A stretch of DNA of 64,000 nt from Galdieria sulphuraria (Eukaryota; Rhodophyta; Bangiophyceae; Galdieriales; Galdieriaceae). The stretch is from the NCBI RefSeq assembly GCF_000341285.1, contig NW_005178447.1:116848-180847 (forward strand), given 5' to 3'. A program made the translations under genes and the position numbers. The notes beneath the pieces are model-generated. The model was not told where the DNA came from and searched no databases. It was given only the letters and a program-made list of their open reading frames with translations. This document shows positions 21,277 through 31,621 of this stretch, in pieces. Every line of letters begins with the position of its first letter. The stretch's first letter is position 1.

Positions 21277-21969
21277 ATGGCAAAAAGTCTCTCTCTTGGG
21301 ATTGTAAAGAGAATAGCGTTTGAATTAAAAAAGCTAGAAAGTGACTCCATAGAAGGAATTGTTGTAAAGTATGATCCTCAAAACATTTCTATTGTTTATG
21401 CATATATACAAGGACCTGGTAAGATACAGTTTCTTGTAAATACTGTATAATAAACTTATCTGTGACAACATTGTATAGTCTCTACACCTTACGAAGGGGG
21501 AACTTTTAAAGTGAAACTTAACTTTACACCTGACTATCCTAGTGTTCCTCCTGTTGGATATTTCGTAACCAAAATATTTCATCCCAATGTTAGTAAAGAT
21601 GGTCAAATATGTGTAAATACTTTGAAAAAGGATTGGAAACCAGAATTGGATATTAGGCATATATTGTTGGTCATTCGGTAAGTTATTCTTTATGTTGTAA
21701 GAGACCCGCGTGGTTTCAACTAATTTTCTAGTTGTCTATTGATTGATCCTAACGCAGAGTCTGCTTTAAATGAAGAAGCAGGAAAACTATTGTTGGAGAA
21801 ATACGAAGAATTTGCCAAACATGCCAAGTTGTGGACAGAAATTTATGCTAGCATAGAAAACAAAGCAAGCAACATAGAAAATATTCGCTCTTTGAATGAC
21901 TGTCAGAATACTTTAGAAGCAGCTACTAGTAAAAAGGAAAGCAAAAGAAGTAGTTTGAAGAGATTATAA
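21277..21969 (+). CDS. UBE2S: UBE2S-type ubiquitin-conjugating enzyme (APC/C chain elongation)
   Basis: Three exons (21277-21418, 21479-21677, 21732-21969), 192 residues. The E2 fold is complete: STPYEGGTF, the active-site loop [19 protein letters not shown] with the catalytic Cys in QICVN, and [22 protein letters not shown], the last text being diagnostic of UBE2S. UBE2S elongates Lys11-linked ubiquitin chains on APC/C substrates. A charged tail of about 40 residues follows, ending in SSLKRL; the Leu-Arg-type C-terminal peptide of animal UBE2S (LRRL) docks on the APC/C, and the Leu preceded by a basic pair here is similar. The upstream TTG frame start was rejected in favour of ATG at 21277. 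Confidence 0.88.
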
Positions 21970-22171
21970 AAGCAACACGTCATAAATTCTTAAGAATAAA
22001 TGAATGCGGCATCCTAATCGCCCATCCTTTTGAAGATTCTTATATTTCATTCTTTCTTAAAACCTCCACAATCTCCCTCGTGTGGGTTTTGGTTCATTCG
22101 TTCTATCGATGGCAAGTAGACCGTTTTATTTGAATGGATGAGTAACTCATTATTGATGTGTTTGGAATAGG

Positions 22172-22701
22172 ATACTTTTTTAATATTTGACTCAACTAGT
22201 CAACGCTTTGGTGTAGCAGCTGAACACATATACGACGTAAACAACAATACCAAGTTACGTTTTGGTGGTAAAATTCGCCATGGAGAGTCGGATCCTTCGG
22301 GCTATGTTACTGCGGAATATGACTTTACGGTTTCAAAGGAAGACTTTCCTATAAACATCCGCGCTCGTGCAATCTGTAAAAGTAACCATTGCGTCGGTGA
22401 CATTCGTGCTAAAAAGAAGTTTGAAGTGGATGACGACACTTCCTTATTCTTCTTGGCAAAAGCTTCTACTCAGGAATTGACAAAAGGAAGTTACATTATC
22501 GGTAAAGTTGGAGTGACTCGCGACTTTCGCTTGGGTGAGGACACGTTTCGTTTGGGTGCTTTATGTGACCAAGATGGTAACTGTCGAGGTGCCTTAAGGA
22601 ATCAAGCTTTGGGAATCAATACCAACTTTAAAGGCGATTGGAATCTAAGACTTGTAATATCAAAGAGTTCCAAGGAAGCTGATAAGTTATTCTTTGATTA
22701 G
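22172..22701 (+). CDS. OEP21-like plastid outer-envelope beta-barrel protein
   Basis: Main exon of about 175 residues from after an AG at 22171 to the stop at 22699-22701; a first short exon probably lies at 22109 or further upstream but I could not find a splice that keeps phase. The sequence is made of alternating short strands (TKLRFGGKIRHG, GYVTAEYDFTV, INIRARAICKS, GDIRAKKKFEV, SYIIGKVGVTRDF) and closes with INTNFKGDWNLRLVIS, very like the last strand of plant OEP21, an anion channel of the plastid outer envelope regulated by ATP and triose phosphates. The call rests on that closing strand and overall strand pattern, so a different beta-barrel is possible. Confidence 0.5.
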
Positions 22702-22868
22702 AAAGGATAAATATTGGGTTGACTATTTCATTGAAGTGTTTACTCAGTTTGTTATTATGTTTGTGCTACAACTCAATTTTTCGTTTTCGATCATAAAATA
22801 CTATTTTTGTGCTTTGTACAAAATTCGTTGATTGTGTTGTCGAACACTAGTTTGTGACATACAAAAAG

Positions 22869-24970
22869 ATGTTTGTGACTTCTCACAGTGTTACGAGTCT
22901 TGGAACAAGATGCCGTTGTTCCCACGCAAACTGTCGGAGAAACAAGTTATGGAAAGTTTATTCTACAAGTCTTCTTATACAGCGAAAGCGAAGTCAACTC
23001 GTAGGTACTGCACTGACACTTGTTCTAATGCAGCAAGGACAACATCACCAACAAGAAGAACAACCACGTGAGAATGGAGATAGTAACTGGAAAGTTGATG
23101 AAGCAAGTGCCTCTACTCCTATGAATTCTATTGAAGTGAAACCTGAAAAAGATTGGCACAGCGTTGCAAAGGAGACTGAACAACAAGCAGAAGAAAAGTT
23201 ATTAGCGGCGAAAACTGCTGAAAGACAGGCACAAGAGGCAGAAGAACATGAAGCTTTACACGCGCCATCAAGTGGAAAGGAACGAGCTGCTGCATTAAGA
23301 ATAGAGGCTGAACAGTTGCGCTTACAAGCGGAACGTGCCAGGTTAGAGATAGTGTTCAAGTATTATTTGTTGTATTCATTCTAAAGTCTTGTGTGTTTGT
23401 AGACTAGAAGCAGAAAAAGCTCAATTAGAAGCAGAGAAGATTCGTTTTGCTTTAGAAAAGGAAAAGTGGGAAAAGACGAAACAACAAAGTACAAAGGAAG
23501 TAGTGACACCTCATAACGATCTTTCCAGTAACGATAGTAACGACAGTGTTATTGCAACTCCATCACCACCACCTGTTGCTCCAGGAAGTGGCTATTTTGT
23601 TGGACCTATGAATCCTTTTGCCAAGTTGAATATTCCAAGAATAGCTGAGAACGATGTCAAAGTTCTCAGAGAGTCTGTATTTGGGTTTGATACATTTTAT
23701 GTAACACATCTGGATCGTTCACCTTTGGGAGATCGAGTTATTTTTCATGGCAATTTGAGGACAGACTCTGCCAAAGCAGTTCGTTTATTAAATGAAGCTT
23801 TAGAAAAGAAAGGATTGGCTCCGAGAGTAAGATTATTTCTCATGGAGGATCCATTGGATAATTATAGACCTGTCTTTATTGCACTTCCTAAACAAAACGA
23901 AGCTCTGATGGTCAACAGAACTTTTGAAGGAATTGCTTCAGTCTTTCTCGGAGTCCTTGGCACAATAACAACTTTAGGTTATGGTTGGTCATTTTGATAT
24001 TGGCTTGTATTTTCACTAATCTTGTAATTTCTTGTCTTAGGAGTTGGAGTATTTGGACTCACTCCAGTGTTTCTCGATAAACTCAAGGCTGGAAATACTG
24101 ATGAAGTATATCAGACATTGCCTATTTCATTAGGAGCCATAGCCATTGTTCTATTACATGAGATGGGTCATCGAGTAAGCTATCAACTCTCATGCTTCTT
24201 GATTGAACTGAATGTTTGGTAGATTGTCGCCTCCATGAAAAACATAAAGTTGGGATTACCTCTCACAGTCCCAAGTCTACAAATTGGTTCTTATGGTACT
24301 ATTACACCTTTGAAAGACTTTCCGAAGAATCGTTCCGATTTTTTTGATGTAACAGTTGCAGGTCCTTTGGTTGGTATGTGAGAACTGTATTATATGAATA
24401 TATGATAACAAGTAACTAGGAGTTGTGACTAGTGTGACTCTATTTGTTGTGGGCTTAACTTTGTCTCAACAGAGTTTGGATAGTCAGACTATACCCGATT
24501 GGTTTCCCCAAGTTCCAAGTTTATTATTTAGAGCTTCTATGCTCGTTGGTTCTCTAGCAAAGATAATTGCCCCGTATTTGGATCTCTCTCACAACACTGT
24601 AGCAGTACATCCTTTAACTGTGGTTGGATATACTGGTTTACTTATCAACGCTCTGAATTTGCTACCTATTGGAAGGTTGGATGGAGGTCGAATTGTACAA
24701 TGTATCTTTGGACGCTCTACAGCTTCTAGGGTGGGGGGTATTACACTGTTGCTACAAGGCCTTGGTGCTGTACTGGGTAATTCTCCATTATTGCTTTTCT
24801 GGGGTATATTTGTAGTTCTCTTTCAAAGAGAGATGGACCTTCCTTGCGAAGATGAGTTGACTGAACCAAACAACAAACGAAGTGCACTAGGTCTCGTCTT
24901 GTTGTTTGTTATGCTTTTCACTTTGATTCCGTTTCCTGATGCTTTAGGGAATTTGACGGGTCAGTATTGA
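22869..24970 (+). CDS. EGY1: EGY-type plastid site-2 metalloprotease (M50)
   Basis: Five exons (22869-23341, 23403-23983, 24041-24174, 24223-24373, 24420-24970), 629 residues. After a Ser/Arg-rich putative transit peptide comes a long charged coiled coil (KETEQQAEEKLLAAKTAE...), then a soluble domain with NPFAKLNIPRIAENDVKVLRES. The membrane part carries the zinc motif HEMGH at the end of exon 3 and the second metal motif NLLPIGRLDGGR in exon 5, both intact, so it should be active. Plant EGY1 is a thylakoid/envelope protease needed for chloroplast development. About eight membrane segments are visible. The intron between HEMGHR and IVASM is 48 nt. The coiled coil is longer than I recall for plant EGY1. 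Confidence 0.85.
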
Positions 24971-25146
24971 AGAATAAAAGCGCCAAAGTGATTTTAGCCT
25001 CCAGAGAAAGAGACACGCCCCGCTCCCTGATTGGCTCACCAACTTGGCTTTTTATGTAAATGGCCCGTCGCGCCATTTTCTTTTCCTCATTTTTTTTGTT
25101 TTGATATTATTGGCCTTCTTTGGTATTCTTACAATCAAACGTCAAC
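24971..25146. promoter_or_regulatory. Probable MetE promoter with CCAAT- and E2F-like words
   Basis: The 176-bp spacer holds GCGCCAAAG near 24981 (the reverse of TTTGGCGC, an E2F-like core), GATTGGCTC near 25029 (inverted CCAAT box) and GTCGCGCCATTTTC near 25068 (E2F-like), in a patch that is GC-richer than its surroundings. Function inferred from words and position only. Confidence 0.3.
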
Positions 25147-27528
25147 ATGGTTAACAAAGCAACAGCTACAATCGGATATCCCAGAATTGGACTCAATAGA
25201 GAAATGAAAAAGGCTTTGGAAGCCTACTGGGGAGGTAAAAGTTCGCTCGATGAACTTTTGAAAGTTTCCAAACAAGTTGAAGAGGAATCACTGAAGGACC
25301 AAATGGTGAGTGGAAGCTGAAGCCAAGCGCATATAGGCTAATCTGAGTGAGTAGAATGCTGGTATTCAACTTATTGGAGTGGGTGACCATACAATGTATG
25401 ATCACGTGCTGGATTGGACATTCCGTCTGGGTTTGATTCCAGACCGTTTCAAGCAGGTTCAGAATCCGAAAGATAAATATTTTGCAATGGCGAGAGGAAA
25501 CAAAGAAGGTAACTGACTGTTGAAACTGAGTTTTCGTACTGGTTCGTGACCATTGGTTTGTAGGTTTACAAGCACTGGACATGAGTAAATTCTTCGACTC
25601 CAACTATCACTACTTGGTCCCCGAGTTGAACGCGCACTCCAAACCTTCTCCTAGTTTTGAAGAGTTTTTGGATGAAATTTCCAGAGCTCAGCAGCAGATT
25701 GGAAAGGAACGAGCAGTGCCCATCGTTTTTGGTCCGGTTACGTATGCACGTTTGGCTCGTTGTGAAGGAGTTTCTGTAGATGAGATGATAAGTCGTTTGG
25801 TGCCTGCATATGTTAGTCTTTTGAATAGTCTAAAATCACTTCAAGTTCCTGAGGTACAGTTGCACGAACCTGGTTTTGTTCTGGGTGATGCAGAGACTTT
25901 GCAAAAGGCTGCAGAGGCAGCTTATCAGGAGCTAGCTAAAGTGCAGGTACCTATCAATCTGGTAACTTATTACGACGACTTGGGTAAAACGTATCCCTGG
26001 GTTGTCAAGTTACCAGTTCAGACAATTAGCATGGATTTTGTTCGTGGTGATAACTTGTCTCTTGTGAAGAAGCATGGCTTCCCTGCAGATAAGAAACTTG
26101 GTGCTGGTGTATTGGATGGTCGTTCTGTATGGAAGGATACAGGATACGCTGCACAAGTAATCAAGGAACTTGAGGCTATTGTCAAATCAGCTATCGTTGT
26201 TCAACCATCTTGTTCGTTGATGCATGTTCCTCTAGATGTCAATTCCGAACCTTCCTTAGATAGTAGTTTGAAGTCTCGCCTGAGCTTTGCTCGTCAAAAG
26301 ATCGCCGAACTTGGTGTGGTTGCCAGTGGGAAGTCGGATGGAGCAAGTAGTGGTTCAAGTGGGGCAACTAGTCAAGATCTAGAAGCTACTTTGGACAAGT
26401 CCATGTTTTCTCGTTGTGAACCATTTAGCAAGCGTCGCAGTCAACAATTTACTGTTCCTGGTGGTTTTGGTACTACCACTATTGGTTCATTCCCTCAAAC
26501 TCCTGCGGTTCGAAAACTTAGACTTCAATATAAGAAGGGTCAAGTTTCTGAAGAAGAGTATCAGAGACAAATTGATCGCCATATCTCATTTGCTATTGGT
26601 GTACAAGAGGCTTTGGGATTGGATGTTTTTGTACATGGAGAGTCAGAACGCAGTGATATGGTGGAATACTTTGGCCAAAAGCTTCGTGGTTTTACCTTTA
26701 CAGAAAATGGTTGGGTCCAGTCTTATGGTTCAAGATACGTGAGACCTCCCATTATTTATGCCGATGTTTCTCGTATTTCACCCATGACAGTTCGTGAGTT
26801 TGTGGTCGCACAGTCTATGACGAACAAGCCAGTAAAAGGCATGTTGACTGGTCCAGTTACGATTCTCAACTGGTCTTTCCCACGTAAGGACATTCCTCGC
26901 AAGCAACAAGCTTTACAGATTGCGTTGGCTCTTCGTGATGAGGTTGCTGATTTAGAAAAAGCCGGATGTGCTATTATTCAAATGGATGAACCAGCACTAC
27001 GTGAAGGGTTACCACTCAAGAAGGAACGATGGAACGAATATTTGGACTGGGCTGTGAAATCATTCCGTCTTAGTACCGTCGTTGCGGCACCCAAAACTCA
27101 GATAGTTACCCATTTATGTTACAGTGATTTTCAAGATATTTTAGAAGCCATCGATCAGATGGATGCGGATGTATTGACTATTGAAAATAGCCGTAGTGAT
27201 GATGCTATGTTGCGTGCACTCGCTCAATATGGGTAAGTCTCCAATGGTATTTGTTTTGAATGAGAGATTGAACATAGTTTGTTGGTATAGTTATGCTCGT
27301 GATATAGGACCTGGAGTTTACGATGTGCATTCACCAGCTGTTCCCAGCACCGAATTTTTAGTGAAGAAGATGGAAGGATTCAAAAAGTCTGGGATTCTTT
27401 TGGAACGTTTGTGGATCAATCCAGATTGTGGTTTGAAAACGAGACAATGGGAAGAAGTGATTCCTTCTTTGAGAAATATGGTAGATGTTGCTGTTCAATT
27501 ACGCAAAACCACCAAGAATGGGATATAA
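25147..27528 (+). CDS. METE: Cobalamin-independent methionine synthase (MetE)
   Basis: Four exons (25147-25305, 25355-25508, 25564-27232, 27291-27528), 739 residues, near the usual 750-765. Transfers a methyl group from 5-methyltetrahydrofolate-polyglutamate to homocysteine. N-terminal half starts [20 protein letters not shown]; catalytic half has [55 protein letters not shown]. Zinc ligands are visible: His-x-Cys in THLCYSDF, Glu of the HGESER region and Cys in NPDCGLKTR. Frames join perfectly at each splice. Having MetE lets the cell make methionine without vitamin B12. N-terminus has no obvious plastid leader, so probably cytosolic. Confidence 0.95.
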
Positions 27529-27737
27529 ATGCCAATAAATGCTTTTTTGTTTGTTTTACCAAAATGAATAGAGAGAGAAATTAGAAAATAGTCAAAGAGA
27601 GACTTGTAACCACCATCGTTTGCATTTCTTCGAATTTGGATTCTTCTTTCACAAAAGTGGAAAATTGAAACCATCTTAACTATGCAGTGTTGGTCATCCT
27701 CCTTCAAGTATATCATATCTAGTGGTTTGAAACTAAT

Positions 27738-29482
27738 ATGGAAACGATCTTTTTGGGAAAAAGCCCAAGGTATTTTATACTTCTTTTCCATACTACGGAC
27801 AGTCGTTTATCCATCACTCGGATAGAATATGGTTCCAAAACTGCCATCGTTTCTAGGAAAAATAACTATTCATACCATCAGTTGTTACGTGATGCCAAAC
27901 AGTAGGCTAGTGATTGAGTGAAAGGTGAAATAGTGTTGAACCTCTTTTTATATATATCTATAGGAAAGCGTTGTTGTTAGCAGGTGGTAAGGATTTGGAA
28001 CAAGCACGAGTAGCCGTATTGGTACCTCCTTCTTATGCTTATGTGTCATGGCAGTGGGCTATATGGTTATCTGGGGGAGTATTTGTACCACTGAGTCCTT
28101 CTCATCCACAAGAAGAATTGGAATATTTCGTTCGCGATGCGGAAGCCACACACATTGTTGTATCAGCAGAGTTTCAAGATAAGTTGACGCAACTGGCTGG
28201 AGAATATTGTTTACCTTATTTAAGAGTGAGTCCAGTGGATGGTAGTTTGTTGATGGGTTCAGAAAGAAAGAAGCCGAATGTGGACACCATCGAGTTTCCA
28301 GTCATCGATAAGAAACGCAATGCGATGATTATTTATACATCGGGAACGACGAGTCGACCCAAAGGAGTGTTGTATACTCATGATATGATTGAAGCTCAAA
28401 TCAAGTCATTAGTGGAAGCTTGGCAATGGACTTCAAGTGACCACATTTTGAATGTTTTGCCGTTACACCACGTTCATGGCATCGTCAATGTGGTTTGTTG
28501 TGCACTTTATTCGGGTGCTACGTTGGAAATGATGGAAAAGTTTCAAGCTCAACCGGTGTGGGAACGTTGGATGTTGAACTTGATACCTCAAGGATCCCAT
28601 ATCAGTTTATTTATGGCAGTTCCTACCATTTATCATCGACTGATTCAAATGTATGACGCAGCACCACCAGGTATTCAACCTTTGTTATCGGATGCTGCCA
28701 AATCGTTGCGATTATTTGTAAGTGGCTCAGCAGCTTTACCAGAAACAACATTTCATAGATGGAAAGCTATTACGGGTCATCTCATATTGGAACGTTATGG
28801 AATGACGGAAGTGGGTATGGCGTTATCCAATCCGTTGAAAGAAGAAGAAAGAAGACCAGGTTGGGTTGGTTATCCATTACCTGGTGTACAAGTTCAACTC
28901 AAAGATGAAGAAAGCAATCAGTGGATTACCGAAAAAGCGTAAGCAATAGATTCCACTGATAGAGATGACTGAACCAAGATTTTGTGTATATATATATATA
29001 TATATAGTGGAAGAGGAGAGTTGTTGATAAAAGGTCCCAATGTATTTCGTGAATATTGGAATCGACCCAAAGCAACTGCTGCTGCATTTGAAAAGGGTTA
29101 TTTTTTAACAGGAGATATAGCACAACGAGATGAAAGTGGATTTTATCAAATCATAGGTAGATCAAGTGTGGATATTATTAAGAGTGGTGGATACAAATTG
29201 TCAGCGTTGGAAATAGAACGAGTCTATTTGCAACATCCAGCGATTCAACAGTGTACTTGTGTCGGTATTAAGGACGACGAGTGGGGAGAGTCTGTTGGGT
29301 TAGTGATTGTGTTGAAGGATGGACAAGGCGATGACGTGAGCTTGGAAGAGTTGAGAGAATGGGGAAAGGATAAGTTGGCACCTTACAAGCTTCCTAAAAA
29401 AGTAAAAGTAGTGAAAGAAATACCAGTAAATGCGATGGGCAAAGTACAAAAGAAACAAGTAGCTCAAGAAATGTTTGGTTAA
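27738..29482 (+). CDS. Acyl-CoA synthetase, malonate-CoA ligase (ACSF3)-like
   Basis: Three exons (27738-27901, 27964-28938, 29008-29482), 537 residues. First exon ends RIEYGSKTAIVSRKNNYSYHQLL, matching the start of ANL adenylating enzymes. Core motifs: A3 IIYTSGTTSRPKGVLYTH, A5 LERYGMTEVGM, A7 YFLTGDIAQRDESGFYQIIGRSS, A8 KSGGYKLSALEIE and A10 NAMGKVQKK with the catalytic Lys. HHVHGIVN, the size and the overall text fit ACSF3/AAE13, which makes malonyl-CoA from malonate in mitochondria; a 4-coumarate-CoA-ligase-like substrate is an alternative. The second intron contains a TA microsatellite. About half of the N-terminal 38 residues could be a mitochondrial leader. Confidence 0.8.
28987..29006. 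repeat. (TA)n microsatellite in an intron
   Basis: Twenty bases of TA repeat directly before the acceptor AG of the second intron of the acyl-CoA synthetase gene; length change could move the branch point to acceptor distance. Confidence 0.85.
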
Positions 29483-30026
29483 GACTCGATCATACTTTTA
29501 TCCGTTACAAAGTGAAGTGGATGTCTTCTATAAAATGGCCAACTAGGAAGTACCCACTAGAAGAGAATGAACTGAGTTTGCTTTTCTCATACAGACAGAA
29601 ATAGTATTTGGACAACCTACCAAAGCTACTAAAAAAACTCCAATAAGAAAGCCTTTGAACGTGGTTTTATAATCGTCTGTTACAATCGCAACAACTAAGG
29701 AAACCACCTAATAACTTTTAAAAAAACAAGTCCACCACAAGTCTTCACTTTTATACTTGCCGTTGTAAGAAATATTCCTCTTTTTGTATATCTTTCACAA
29801 ATGGCTTGTCCTTGTAAATCCATGACAAAATCCCACAAGTCTTTGCTCTATCATATTAGGAAATGAGAATATGTGGAGACTCAACTTTTTTATGACTACA
29901 TCATAGAGAATGGCTTGCAGTCCAAGACTAGACAATCCTTTGGTTGACAACATATTTGAGCAATCATAACTCTCGCCATGATGAGTATAAGGATACATAT
30001 AATCTTCAAAAGTGAGAGTTGTATTA

Positions 30027-30050
30027 TCTCTCTCTCTCTCTCTCTCTCTC
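30027..30050. repeat. (TC)n microsatellite
   Basis: Perfect TC run of 24 bases in the gap at 29.5-30.8 kb. Confidence 0.9.
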
Positions 30051-30277
30051 ATTAACTGTAAGTGTGAGATATTGCGTAATGCGTTCAATTCAGAAACACT
30101 CAATTAGTAAGAACTAACAAAATAGCTCCAAAGTCTACAATACCGATATCAACCTCTGGTAATGCAAGTTAAGTTGATGGAACCTCCTAATCAATACAAT
30201 AAAAAACAATTAGGAAAATTGGCAAAATGAAGAGAAACACTGGTAATACTCTCTTTCTCTCTCTCTCCTCCTATCAA

Positions 30278-30308
30278 TTATTATTATTATTATTAGTAGT
30301 AGTAGTAC
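30278..30308. repeat. (TTA)n/(GTA)n compound microsatellite
   Basis: TTA triplets (about 30278-30294) change to GTA triplets (about 30295-30308). Confidence 0.85.
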
Positions 30309-30773
30309 TTGTACTCTTCTTATCCATCTTGAATAGTAATAAAGGAGAAGAACAAAACAACTTGCAATGCCAATAGTAACAAAATACAACAGTAGACAAC
30401 TTTCATGTTGAATATATCCCAAAAACATCTAATTGTGTTGACTTGTTGTTTCTTAAAAAAGCAAATGATAGCGTCAGTCTATTCGACGATCCCATGGAAA
30501 CATATTTGTTGTCTCCTTGTCTTGCTTTCCTAAGCAATCAGAAAGTTGATTCATGACAAGTTTCCATATTGTTTTTATTTCTATATAAAAAGAGTAGAAC
30601 AAAACGGGTAAACGACAAACTTCCTATTGTTTTTATGATTGTATCAACGAAGAAGGAGTTGAAGACAACATATTTTCAAGAGAGAATATAATATAGCTTG
30701 GGAGGAATAACATGCATTGAAAACACTAGAATTTCAAGAATAGTTCTAGAAAGTTTCAGTGTTGGTTGAAACT

Positions 30774-31431
30774 ATGCAAAGTTTCAAGTGGGAATGGACA
30801 ATGCCCATTCATTGTTTAGAAATCAAAGCTTCGTGTTCTCCCAACGTACAAAACTTAAGAGAAGAAAATAGTTACATATGGCATTTGCAGCTACAATGTA
30901 TGCAATGCAGTGAAAAGACAGGATGGATTACAGTCGATCCTAGTCAAGAAATGGCTAGAGTGAGAAGTGGAATTTGTCACGTGTTGTTGCACTGTCGACT
31001 ATGTGGTAGACAGGTATGTTTTGATGACTGATCAAAGACGGATGACAGAAAGTGGCCATAGTGTACCATAACAATATTAGAAGAACCTCACGTGTATGAC
31101 AAAAACGAAGAGTTTCAACAGTTTGCTTCTTTCGACTGTCGGTAAGCTTAGCCAAGAGAAAAGATGGGTTTATGTCGGTTAAAGTAGTTTGCATAGAGGA
31201 CTCGAGCCAATAGATTGGAATCCTGTAGGAACCGATTTCATTGTGGAGTTGAACTCTGGTGTGGTTATGAGACAAGTTTCTTTTGAAGAAGGAGAATATT
31301 ATGGCAAGTATAGAATAGAATAAACACAATCGATGAGAGAAAAAAGTAAATTTGTTTTTGCAGACTATGATGAGAATCAAAAAGAACAAGTTTTTATCAC
31401 TTGTTTGGAATGGCAATGGAAGAGAGTCTAG
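30774..31431 (+). CDS. CZIB: CZIB / UPF0587 (C1orf123-like) zinc-binding protein
   Basis: Four exons, about 157 residues. Exon 1 (30774-31013) has HCLEIKASCSPNVQNLRE, then CMQC and CRLCGRQ; exon 2 starts at 31062 with CTITILEEPHVYD; then GLEPIDWNPVGTDF; last exon DYDENQKEQVFI. Two CxxC pairs make the zinc site. This matches CZIB/C1orf123, a conserved eukaryotic family with a thioredoxin-like zinc fold, which may act in thiol or zinc handling; exact role unknown. The third intron begins GCAAGT and ends TTTTTGCAG, a GC-AG intron. The start at 30774 replaces an earlier GTG in the same frame. Confidence 0.82.
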
Positions 31432-31621
31432 CATGAAAAGTTTACCATAAACAACACAACTAGATAAAGATATCATTCTCTATTACAAACTTTTGTGACA
31501 ACTATATATAATAAACAACAACACAAACAATCACAATTATCACAATATACAAAAGTATAAGAATCCAAAATATTTTCTATTCTACACATTTTTCAACGTC
31601 GTTGATTAGTCACTTGAGTAT

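Larger units (their letters stand above)
29483..30773. other. Gene-poor gap with microsatellites
   Basis: About 1.29 kb, the largest space in the window without a recognised gene. It holds a (TC)n run at 30027-30050, a mixed CT tract near 30248-30270, and (TTA)n passing into (GTA)n at 30278-30308. Short open frames on both strands show no family resemblance and follow the simple repeats. No tRNA or snRNA box pattern found by eye. Between the 3' end of an acyl-CoA synthetase and the 5' end of CZIB. Confidence 0.5.

Noticed and set aside
29483-30773. Search for a tRNA, snRNA or CRISPR array in the largest gap
   Set aside because: Only simple-sequence repeats of 2-3 bases, no spacer-separated repeats and no cloverleaf.
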